Shown piece after piece: positions 1-4,613 of a stretch of 7,374 nt of DNA (the first letter of the stretch is position 1; each line of letters starts with the position of its first letter). Origin of the DNA: Clostridia bacterium (GTDB lineage: Bacteria > Bacillota > Clostridia > Oscillospirales > CAG-272); the NCBI GenBank assembly GCA_017629395.1, contig JAGBXH010000485.1, positions 1 through 7,374 of the forward strand, read 5' to 3'. The position numbers and the translations under genes were made by a program. The notes beneath the pieces are model-generated. The model worked only from the letters and a program-made list of their open reading frames with translations. It was not told the origin of the DNA and did no database searches.

Positions 1-172
1 CAATGTAGTGCCAGAACCAGCCCTTGTGGGGGTTGCGCAGGGGCGTCTTGTCATCCACAAGCAGGCGCAGATCCACGTAGTTCTTGCGCACGAATTTTTT
101 GTCTGTCATAAAGCAAAGCGTTTGCGCCTCGCTTCCACCGGGGGCGTCAATGATGTTCGGGAAATCGGACAT
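1..172 (-). CDS. N-terminal fragment of a putative glycoside hydrolase-like protein
   Basis: Only the first 57 codons are inside the window; the gene runs off the left edge. The ATG at 172-170 is chosen because an ideal ribosome binding site (AAGGAGG, 181-187 on the minus strand) lies 8 bases upstream and a good promoter lies behind it. There is no signal peptide: the protein begins MSDFPNIIDAPGG. The segment LRNPHKGWFWHYI near residues 45-57 resembles the N-terminal 'NP-x-(K/R)-G' opening of DUF4832/DUF4874-type proteins, which are TIM-barrel glycoside hydrolase relatives; this is recalled, not searched. The divergent neighbour is a rhamnosidase-type enzyme, so a role in glycan breakdown is plausible. 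The gene is certain from start, RBS and promoter; the family is moderate at best, since no catalytic region is visible. Confidence 0.72.
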   Translation of the reverse strand, partial: MSDFPNIIDAPGGSEAQTLCFMTDKKFVRKNYVDLRLLVDDKTPLRNPHKGWFWHYI

Positions 173-208
173 GATACGATCCTCCTTATATGGATTTTCT
201 TTGGCTTT

Positions 209-237
209 ATGATACCATACATATATAAAATTGTCAA
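209..237 (-). promoter_or_regulatory. Sigma-A type promoter of the leftmost gene
   Basis: Read on the minus strand, a perfect -35 TTGACA (237-232) is followed after 17 bases by a -10 TATCAT (214-209). Transcription would start near 202 and give a short leader to the ATG at 172. The -35 lies 29 bases from the -35 of the divergent rhamnosidase promoter, so one bound regulator could affect both. Confidence 0.8.
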
Positions 238-266
238 TATTGAATAAACGAATTGGCGCTGCGCAC

Positions 267-295
267 TTGCAATTTGTTTGTATCTATGATACAAT
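267..295 (+). promoter_or_regulatory. Sigma-A type promoter of the rhamnosidase gene
   Basis: The -35 TTGCAA (267-272) and -10 TACAAT (290-295) are separated by exactly 17 bases. Both match consensus at 5 of 6 or 4 of 6 positions. The expected start is near 302, about 25 bases before the ATG at 328. A 17-base palindrome covers the -10. Confidence 0.75.
278..294. promoter_or_regulatory. Candidate operator palindrome over the -10
   Basis: TTGTATC-TAT-GATACAA is a perfect 7+7 inverted repeat with a 3-base centre. It overlaps the -10 of the rhamnosidase promoter, the usual place for a repressor site. The half-site ATGATAC occurs again at 171-177 (over the start codon of the leftmost gene) and at 209-215 (over that gene's -10). 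The symmetry suits a dimeric regulator of LacI or GntR type, but no regulator gene is in the window and the family is a guess. Confidence 0.5.
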
Positions 296-327
296 GAATA
301 CAATCAAACCGTTTTGGAGGTTACAGT

Positions 328-2292
328 ATGAGAGAGGCAAAATGGATCTGGTATCCCGGAGATTACGAGCTGTATCACAGCATCAAGCTGCATGCCCGCC
401 GCGAGGAGTTCGGCTGCGAGTATCCCACCTTTTGGGCACTTGCCACGCCTTACCCCAACGTGCGCTTTTTCAAGAGCTACCATGCGGACGAGGCGGACAC
501 CGTGCGCTTTGTCACGCGCGCCAAGGGGTACGTGATCGTAGACGACAGACGCTTGCCGGTCAACGAGGACGTTGTGCTGCCTGCGGGGGATCACAACGTC
601 ATGGCGGTGCTGCTTGCCACAAATGGGCTGCCCAGCCTTTACGCAGACAGCAAATACTTAAAGACCGACGACTCCTGGATTGCCGATCACATGATCGTGA
701 CCGTGCGCGTGCCTGCGGTTTGCACGCCCGCCTATACCGACGCTGCGGATAACCCCGAGGAATTTTGCTTTGCGTATCAGCGCCTTGATGCCGTCAAAAC
801 GGTCAAGACCGAGCAGGGCACGCTGTATGATTTTGGGCGAGAAACCTACGCGCTTTTGCACATCGAGGGGGCGGATGCACAAAGCGAGATCCGCGTGACC
901 TACGGGGAATCGCGCCAAGAGGCTTTGGATCATGCAGAGGCACTCATCCGCGAAACCTTGCAGGGACAGAGCGATTACGTGCGCCCCGGTCGCGCATTTC
1001 GCTACGTTTGTGTGCAGGGCGCGGACAAAGCGCGCGTGTGGGCGGATTACGAATATTTGCCGATCGACGACGTGGCAACTTTTAGCTGCAACAAAAAGAA
1101 CGTCAACAAGATCTGGGAGATCTGCGCGTACACCTTGCACCTCAATTCGCGCGAATTTTTCCTGGACGGCATCAAGCGCGACCGCTGGTGCTGGTCGGGA
1201 GATGCGTACCAATCCTACATGGCAAACCGCTACCTTTATTTTGATCCCGAGATCACCAAGCGCACCATCATTGCGCTCTTGGGCAAGCCCCCCTACGAGC
1301 AGCATATCAATTCGATCAACGATTATTCCATGTATCTCATCATCGGCGCGTACGAATACTATTTTGCTACGGGGGACGCGCAGTTTATTAGTCTGTACTT
1401 TGACCGCCTGCACGCGCTTTACGAGTTTATCGTGGGCAGACTGGACGAGCAGGGATACGTTTGCTACCGCGACGGTGACTGGATCTTTATCGACTGGTCG
1501 GATATGGACAAGGGCGGTCCGCTTTGTGCCGAGCAGATCCTGCTTTGGCAATGCCATAAGTGCATGGCAGAGCTGTGCGCATTGGTCGGCAAGGACGGCG
1601 CTGCATACAAAAAGGCGGCTGACGCGCTGCAAAAGCGCGTGATGCAGGATTATTGGCGCGAGGAGCGCGGTGCGTTTATCGATTGCCATACCACGGGCAA
1701 GGAGAACGTCACGCGTCACGCCAACATTTTTGCCATTATGTACGGCTTTGTGTCGCACCGCCGCGCGCAAAAAATCGTGCGCTGCGTGCTGGAAAACGAT
1801 GCCATTACGCAGATCACCACGCCGTATTTTGAGTTCTTTGAGCTGGGCGCCTTGTGCATGATGGGCAGGCTGAAGACTGCGCAGAAAAAGATCGAGTCCT
1901 ATTGGGGCGGCATGGTTGCCCTTGGCGCGACCTCAATCTGGGAGCAGTATTTGCCCGAGCAAAAGGGAATCGAGCACTACGGCATGTACGGCATGAAGTA
2001 CGGCTGCTCGCTTTGCCACGCATGGGGCGGCGGACCGATCTACCTCTTGGGCAGATATTGCCTGGGCGTCTATCCCACCGATATCGGATATAAGACCTTT
2101 GCGGTGCAGCCCGATCGCGGACTTTACCGTCACGTGGACGGCACCGTGCCGCTGCCCGAGGGGCACAGCGTGCGCGTTAAGATGGATGCGCATTCCTGCA
2201 CCGTTACCGCCACCCGCGCAGGCGGCACGTTGATCCTTGGCGGAAAGCAATATAATATTCCTGCAGATAGGGAATTGACGGTTGAATTTTAA
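328..2292 (+). CDS. GH78-type alpha-L-rhamnosidase (six-hairpin glycosidase)
   Basis: A 654-residue enzyme of the bacterial alpha-L-rhamnosidase type, expected to remove terminal L-rhamnose (or a similar sugar) from glycans or glycosides. The ATG at 328 has GGAGG at 316-320, 7 bases upstream. There is no signal peptide, so it probably acts in the cytoplasm on imported oligosaccharides. Order: an N-terminal beta-rich part (about 1-245), the alpha/alpha-barrel (about 250-570) and a C-terminal beta-sandwich (about 575-654, with GYKTFAVQPD). The barrel carries DGIKRDRWCWSGD at 280-292, the family signature with D280, R284 and D292; GATSIWEQ puts a likely catalytic Glu at 539; CHAWGGGP places His at 564. 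In the family signature as I recall it the residue after the conserved Arg is often Glu; here it is Asp285. The protein is shorter than the roughly 900-residue multidomain GH78 enzymes because it lacks the extra N-terminal sugar-binding modules. It is transcribed alone, divergent from another putative glycosidase. GH78-like fold is confident; exact substrate is not. Confidence 0.85.
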   Translation: MREAKWIWYPGDYELYHSIKLHARREEFGCEYPTFWALATPYPNVRFFKSYHADEADTVRFVTRAKGYVIVDDRRLPVNEDVVLPAGDHNVMAVLLATNGLPSLYADSKYLKTDDSWIADHMIVTVRVPAVCTPAYTDAADNPEEFCFAYQRLDAVKTVKTEQGTLYDFGRETYALLHIEGADAQSEIRVTYGESRQEALDHAEALIRETLQGQSDYVRPGRAFRYVCVQGADKARVWADYEYLPIDDVATFSCNKKNVNKIWEICAYTLHLNSREFFLDGIKRDRWCWSGDAYQSYMANRYLYFDPEITKRTIIALLGKPPYEQHINSINDYSMYLIIGAYEYYFATGDAQFISLYFDRLHALYEFIVGRLDEQGYVCYRDGDWIFIDWSDMDKGGPLCAEQILLWQCHKCMAELCALVGKDGAAYKKAADALQKRVMQDYWREERGAFIDCHTTGKENVTRHANIFAIMYGFVSHRRAQKIVRCVLENDAITQITTPYFEFFELGALCMMGRLKTAQKKIESYWGGMVALGATSIWEQYLPEQKGIEHYGMYGMKYGCSLCHAWGGGPIYLLGRYCLGVYPTDIGYKTFAVQPDRGLYRHVDGTVPLPEGHSVRVKMDAHSCTVTATRAGGTLILGGKQYNIPADRELTVEF

Positions 2293-2363
2293 TGTAAAAG
2301 ATAGTCCCGTAGGGCTGGTTTCACTACTGATTTTTGGGACAGTCCCTTAACTATTTTTTGTGA
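2293..2363. other. Spacer with short GTCCC/GGGAC hairpins after the rhamnosidase gene
   Basis: AGTCCC occurs at 2303-2308 and 2341-2346, and GGGAC at 2336-2340, so two alternative small hairpins can form; the second is followed by a T-run at 2354-2359. A further short pair, AACTAT (2349-2354) with ATAGTT (2364-2369), joins this stretch to the foldback repeat. It could act as a weak terminator for the rhamnosidase transcript, but no single stem is long enough to be sure. Confidence 0.35.
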
Positions 2364-2492
2364 ATAGTTGCCGCAGGCGCTGGCGATCACTGATCGCCCC
2401 TACAAGTGTCTATGTTGTGGCTTTAATACGTGAAGCCCAAACACAAGCAGCTGTAGGGGCGATCAGTGATCGCCAGCGCCTGCGGCAACTAT
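2364..2492. repeat. 129-base foldback repeat with perfect 41-base arms
   Basis: Positions 2364-2404 and 2452-2492 are exact reverse complements over 41 bases, separated by 47 bases. Each arm contains its own perfect 17-base palindrome (GGCGATCA-C-TGATCGCC at 2382-2398, mirrored at 2458-2474), and the centre has a further small stem (GGCTT 2419-2423 with AAGCC 2433-2437). The arms carry the string TGTAGGGGCGATCA, of a type I recall as dispersed repeats in clostridial genomes; that is memory, not a search. It contains no coding sequence. It may be a palindromic REP/MITE-like mobile repeat and would also act as a strong bidirectional RNA structure. Confidence 0.88.
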
Positions 2493-2607
2493 ATATGAAA
2501 GCATGTTCATAAACAACAGCTGCTTTGGAAAAGACGCTTTTCCCGCTATTTATGCAGCACCATGGTTCAGCCCTTTTTTCGTTGTTTTTTTGTGCGTGTA
2601 TTTTTTT
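2493..2607. other. AT-rich spacer with one small hairpin and T-runs
   Basis: A perfect 7-base stem, GGAAAAG (2527-2533) with CTTTTCC (2537-2543), is followed by poly-T stretches at 2573-2579, 2585-2591 and 2601-2607. No convincing -35/-10 pair is visible, although a promoter for the downstream ferritin-like gene should lie here or just after. An in-frame ATG at 2562 has no ribosome binding site and would add an implausible Phe/Arg-rich N-terminus. Confidence 0.4.
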
Positions 2608-2650
2608 ATGGCAATCTCCGCATACTAATCAAAAAAAGGAGATTTGCCAT
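2608..2650 (+). promoter_or_regulatory. Hairpin able to hide the RBS and AUG of the ferritin-like gene
   Basis: ATGGCAATCTCC (2608-2619) pairs with GGAGATTTGCCAT (2638-2650) over 12 base pairs with one bulged U (2644). The 18-base loop is A-rich. The 3' arm contains most of the ribosome binding site AAGGAGA (2636-2642) and the first two bases of the start codon, so the folded form should block translation. It matters only if transcription starts upstream of 2608; a start near 2635 from a weak TACTAA (2623-2628) would leave out the 5' arm. Confidence 0.5.
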
Positions 2651-3083
2651 GATTGAACAAGATACCATAAAATTATTGCGCGAATGTGATGCGGGTGTCA
2701 AGATGGGTGTGTCCAGCATCAAGGAGGTGCTGGATAACGTCAAATCCGACAAGCTGCGCGGCATTCTCGTAGGCAGCCTGCGCGAGCATGAGGAGCTGGA
2801 CAAGGAGATTCAAAAGGGGCTGGACGAATTCGGGGACGAGGGAAAGGACCCAAATCCCATGGCAACAAGCATGTCGTGGATCAAAACCAACGTCAAGCTC
2901 ATGATGCACGAGTCGGACAAAACCGTTGCCGACCTGATGACCGACGGCTGCGACATGGGCGTCAAGTCGCTTTCAAAGTACCTCAACCAGTACAAGGCTG
3001 CCGACGAGCGCAGCAAGGACATTGCCAAAAAGCTGATCAAGATCGAGCAGCGCCTTGGTGACGATATCCGAGGATATCTGTAA
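2649..3083 (+). CDS. Small ferritin-like helical-bundle protein (DUF2383-like)
   Basis: A 144-residue, almost wholly alpha-helical, acidic/lysine-rich soluble protein with no signal peptide or membrane segment. The ATG at 2649 is chosen over the upstream in-frame ATG at 2562 because AAGGAGA (2636-2642) sits 6 bases before it. Length and helix pattern suit the four-helix ferritin-like DUF2383 group, whose function is poorly known and is sometimes linked to stress; the assignment is from pattern, not search. There is an internal two-fold repeat: ECDAGVKMGVSSIK (12-25) and GCDMGVKSLSKYL (100-112) share C-D-x-G-V-K at an offset of 88 residues, each followed by a long charged helix. The 'SLREHEEL' helix has Glu and His residues that could bind metal, but no full ExxH set is evident. 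It is a monocistronic gene closed by a terminator-like hairpin, and may be controlled at translation by the hairpin over its start. Confidence 0.82.
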   Translation: MIEQDTIKLLRECDAGVKMGVSSIKEVLDNVKSDKLRGILVGSLREHEELDKEIQKGLDEFGDEGKDPNPMATSMSWIKTNVKLMMHESDKTVADLMTDGCDMGVKSLSKYLNQYKAADERSKDIAKKLIKIEQRLGDDIRGYL

Positions 3084-3099
3084 AGAAAAAGGGGCTGAT

Positions 3100-3134
3100 T
3101 GCGCAACTTCTCATAAGGAAGTTGCGCAGTTTTA
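3100..3134 (+). terminator. Terminator-like hairpin after the ferritin-like gene
   Basis: TGCGCAACTTC (3100-3110) and GAAGTTGCGCA (3118-3128) form a perfect 11-base stem with the loop TCATAAG, then GTTTTAT. It begins 17 bases after the stop codon. The U-tract is short, so termination may be partial. The core of this hairpin is also one copy of the 17-base inverted repeat that recurs at 4591-4607. Confidence 0.65.
3107..3123 (+). repeat. Left copy of a 17-base inverted repeat
   Basis: CTTCTCATAAGGAAGTT here is the exact reverse complement of 4591-4607. The outer side of both copies also has GCGC (3101-3104 and 4608-4611), with a 2-base length difference. Each copy lies just after the stop codon of a gene that points toward the block between them. 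Confidence 0.85.
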
Positions 3135-3299
3135 TTCGCCTACGGCGAGTGATATTGCCTCGCAGTGGTATTCGGCTCACGCCGAGTGATATTTGCTTCG
3201 CAAGTTTTGTAGGCGAATAAAATATCACTGAAGTCGCAAGGCTTCAATATCACTATTGCGGTAGCAATAATATCACTCCGACGAAGTCGGAATATCACT
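3130..3299. repeat. Array of different small hairpins joined by a constant AATATCACT linker
   Basis: AATATCACT occurs four times (3221, 3246, 3269, 3291; spacing 25, 23, 22). Its reverse complement AGTGATATT occurs at 3148 and 3185, with a one-mismatch copy at 3164. Between linkers sit short palindromes of unrelated sequence: TCGGC-TCAC-GCCGA (3172-3185), TTGC-TTC-GCAA (3193-3203), GAAG...CTTC (3230-3245), ATTGC-GGTA-GCAAT (3255-3268) and CCGAC-GAA-GTCGG (3278-3290). A perfect 14-base stem (3130-3143 with 3209-3222) encloses the inverted-linker half. No open reading frame explains it. It is 170 bases of structure just upstream of the acetyltransferase promoter. Confidence 0.85.
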
Positions 3300-3300
3300 C

Positions 3301-3329
3301 TTGTTTTTTCTGTCGATTTGTGATATAAT
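3301..3329 (+). promoter_or_regulatory. Promoter of the acetyltransferase gene
   Basis: The -35 TTGTTT (3301-3306) and a perfect -10 TATAAT (3324-3329) are 17 bases apart, with an extended TGA just before the -10. The -10 sits in a perfect palindrome, TGATAT-A-ATATCA (3321-3333), that echoes the linker of the array directly upstream. Transcription should start near 3336, leaving a leader of about 120 bases. Confidence 0.75.
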
Positions 3330-3344
3330 ATCATTAGCATTATT

Positions 3345-3416
3345 AGGGGTATGGGCTTTGCCCTGTGCCTTTGTAATACAAAGGCGAAACCGGCGATAAA
3401 ACATAACGATAAATAA
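3345..3416 (+). promoter_or_regulatory. Structured leader with two hairpins and a possible short leader ORF
   Basis: Two stems lie in the leader: GGGC-TTT-GCCC (3353-3363) and GCCTTTGT-AAT-ACAAAGGC (3367-3385). A 21-codon reading frame runs from ATG 3351 to TAA 3414 across both; its peptide begins MGFALCLCNTK. AGGGG (3345-3349) is only one base from that ATG, too close for a normal ribosome binding site, so translation is doubtful. No U-tract follows the second stem, so it is not a simple terminator. Confidence 0.4.
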
Positions 3417-3417
3417 G

Positions 3418-3431
3418 AATTTGTCGAACAG
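3418..3431 (+). repeat. Left copy of a 14-base direct repeat flanking the acetyltransferase gene
   Basis: AATTTGTCGAACAG is repeated exactly at 4381-4394, 963 bases away. This copy ends 23 bases before the chosen start codon. Confidence 0.8.
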
Positions 3432-3454
3432 TACATATGAGCGAGGTGTTAGAT

Positions 3455-4360
3455 ATGAAGTATGAAATGTTGCTCACCACACCTGATGATGTGGAATATA
3501 TGAGTGAGAAGCTGGATGCTTTTTACGATTCTATTGTCCCACCTTCTGAGCGCCCCTCTACTGAAGGCTATGTATTAAAGGTTTCTGACGAAAATGGCAA
3601 TATTATCGGTGGATGTATTGCTTATGTGAACAGCTGGGACATTCTGCGAATCGATACTTTGTGGGTAGATGAGCATCATCGGAAATGCGGCCTGGGTTCA
3701 AAACTTCTCGAGAAAATTGAATATGTTGGCAGGGAGAAAGGCTGCTATCTATCAACGCTAGGCACTGGCGATTTTCAGGCCAGAGGATTTTATGAAAAAA
3801 ATGGATATCAAGTATGCGGCACGGTAGAAAATTCTCCCCAAGGGCATGTTTCCTACTCTATGGCGAAACGGCTTGATTGTCCCATTCTTGGAACCGTGTC
3901 CAATCATGATGATGGAAAATTGCATACAATCACATTCGGAACAGAGGAAGACGGCGATTTTATCGACGACAAGCTGGACGAGTATAATTGCTCCCATGCG
4001 ACGCTACCAAATCGCTATGAACGATTTGGTAAAAAGTTCGTAGACGAGCAGGGCAACCTTGTTGCAGGTATTTTCATCAGAGCTGATATCTATAGAACCG
4101 CAAATGGAACAGATGTCTGGGGTGCAGCAAATGTGAGTGTGTTGTGGGTCGAGGAGCGGTATCGAAATGAAAGATTCGGTTCGAAACTCCTTCTTGATAT
4201 TGAGCGAACAGCAAAAGAAAACAGCGGAGATTTCATCCTTTTGGATGTACTGGACTGTCAGTCAACATTTTTTCTAAAACATGGATATAGAATCGTCGGT
4301 GAAATCCAGAATTGTCCCAGAGGACATCGCTGGTATACTATGAAGAAACTCCTAGAATGA
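3455..4360 (+). CDS. Tandem-domain GNAT-family N-acetyltransferase
   Basis: A 301-residue cytoplasmic protein made of two GNAT acetyltransferase domains in a row; such enzymes move an acetyl group from acetyl-CoA to an amine. The ATG at 3455 is chosen because GAGGTG (3443-3448) lies 6 bases upstream; the in-frame ATG at 3437 has no ribosome binding site. Domain 1 (about 1-142) has LWVDEHHRKCGLGSKLL with the acetyl-CoA motif RKCGLG at 76-81, then GFYEKNGY. Domain 2 (about 150-301) repeats the same order: LWVEERYRNERFGSKLL (RNERFG at 237-242), FFLKHGY and a matching end (RGHRWYTMKKL versus QGHVSYSMAKRL). The offset is 161 residues. The second motif has lost the first Gly, so domain 2 may bind the cofactor poorly and serve another role. 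The gene is richer in A/T than its neighbours and stands alone with its own promoter and terminator between repeats, suggesting acquisition. The substrate cannot be read from the sequence; antibiotic, peptide or metabolite are all possible. Confidence 0.85.
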   Translation: MKYEMLLTTPDDVEYMSEKLDAFYDSIVPPSERPSTEGYVLKVSDENGNIIGGCIAYVNSWDILRIDTLWVDEHHRKCGLGSKLLEKIEYVGREKGCYLSTLGTGDFQARGFYEKNGYQVCGTVENSPQGHVSYSMAKRLDCPILGTVSNHDDGKLHTITFGTEEDGDFIDDKLDEYNCSHATLPNRYERFGKKFVDEQGNLVAGIFIRADIYRTANGTDVWGAANVSVLWVEERYRNERFGSKLLLDIERTAKENSGDFILLDVLDCQSTFFLKHGYRIVGEIQNCPRGHRWYTMKKLLE

Positions 4361-4380
4361 CAATTATTTTGTCAAATTCC

Positions 4381-4394
4381 AATTTGTCGAACAG
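4381..4394 (+). repeat. Right copy of the 14-base direct repeat
   Basis: AATTTGTCGAACAG, identical to 3418-3431. It lies 20 bases after the acetyltransferase stop codon. Its left end also takes part in a small palindrome, CAAATT-CC-AATTTG (4373-4386). Confidence 0.8.
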
Positions 4395-4408
4395 GATCAC
4401 ATAAAATT

Positions 4409-4446
4409 ACCCCAACAGACTTTGAAAATCTGTTGGGGTTAATCTT
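4409..4446 (+). terminator. Terminator between the converging acetyltransferase and MATE genes
   Basis: ACCCCAACAGA (4409-4419) and TCTGTTGGGGT (4429-4439) form a perfect 11-base stem with a 9-base loop, followed by TAATCTTTGTCTT on the plus strand. On the minus strand the stem is followed by AATTTTATG, so it may also stop MATE transcripts. Confidence 0.85.
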
Positions 4447-4488
4447 TGTCTTCTGCGTTGCATTTATACCTTTGCGGACAGTCGAGGG

Positions 4489-4572
4489 TCTCGCTGCGGC
4501 TCGGTCACACTCGCGTTCTGACATGCCACTGGCATGTCATTCATTGCGCTCGTGCCGTTTCGCTACGCCAGT
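4489..4572. repeat. Foldback sequence centred on a 19-base palindrome
   Basis: GACATGCCA-C-TGGCATGTC (4520-4538) is a perfect inverted repeat with a single central base. The flanks (about 4489-4519 and 4539-4572) are partly complementary too, with several mismatches and gaps, such as the GCGAGTGTGACCGAGC-like and GCACGAGC-like segments. It lies between the shared terminator and the end of the MATE gene and has no coding sequence. It resembles a dispersed palindromic repeat with a GCCACTGGC core. Confidence 0.6.
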
Positions 4573-4590
4573 CTCTACAAATAAGATGTA

Positions 4591-4607
4591 AACTTCCTTA
4601 TGAGAAG
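4591..4607 (-). repeat. Right copy of the 17-base inverted repeat
   Basis: AACTTCCTTATGAGAAG, the exact reverse complement of 3107-3123. It starts 7 bases beyond the MATE stop codon. Here only the inner CTTC/GAAG stem remains, with the same TCATAAG loop; the long GC-rich stem seen in the left copy is missing. Confidence 0.85.
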
Positions 4608-4613
4608 GCGCCC

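Larger units (their letters stand above)
3107..4607. mobile_element. Candidate 1.5-kb cassette carrying a GNAT gene, bounded by inverted repeats
   Basis: The block is delimited by the exact 17-base inverted repeat. In order it holds a hairpin array, a promoter, a structured leader, one acetyltransferase gene, a terminator and a palindrome. Its gene is visibly richer in A/T and in AAA/GAA codons than the genes on either side, which fits horizontal acquisition. No transposase, integrase or clear target duplication is present, so it would have to be moved in trans, or the repeats are independent insertions. The boundaries are inferred. Confidence 0.4.

Noticed and set aside
658..1770. Minus-strand open frame of 370 codons
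   Set aside because: It is antisense to the rhamnosidase gene, whose signature motifs are clear, and has no ribosome binding site or promoter.
2562..2648. Longer N-terminus for the ferritin-like protein
   Set aside because: The ATG at 2562 has no ribosome binding site and adds Phe/Arg-rich sequence from poly-T runs; the ATG at 2649 has an ideal site.
3148..3299. Regular short repeats that might be read as a CRISPR array
   Set aside because: The constant unit is only 9 bases, the intervals are 7-28 bases and are themselves palindromes, the unit changes orientation, and no cas gene is present.
3140..3436. Minus-strand frame across the hairpin array and leader
   Set aside because: It is formed from palindromes and non-coding leader, lacks a ribosome binding site, and overlaps the well-supported promoter on the other strand.
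3437..3454. Earlier in-frame ATG for the acetyltransferase
   Set aside because: No ribosome binding site precedes it, while GAGGTG is well placed for the ATG at 3455.
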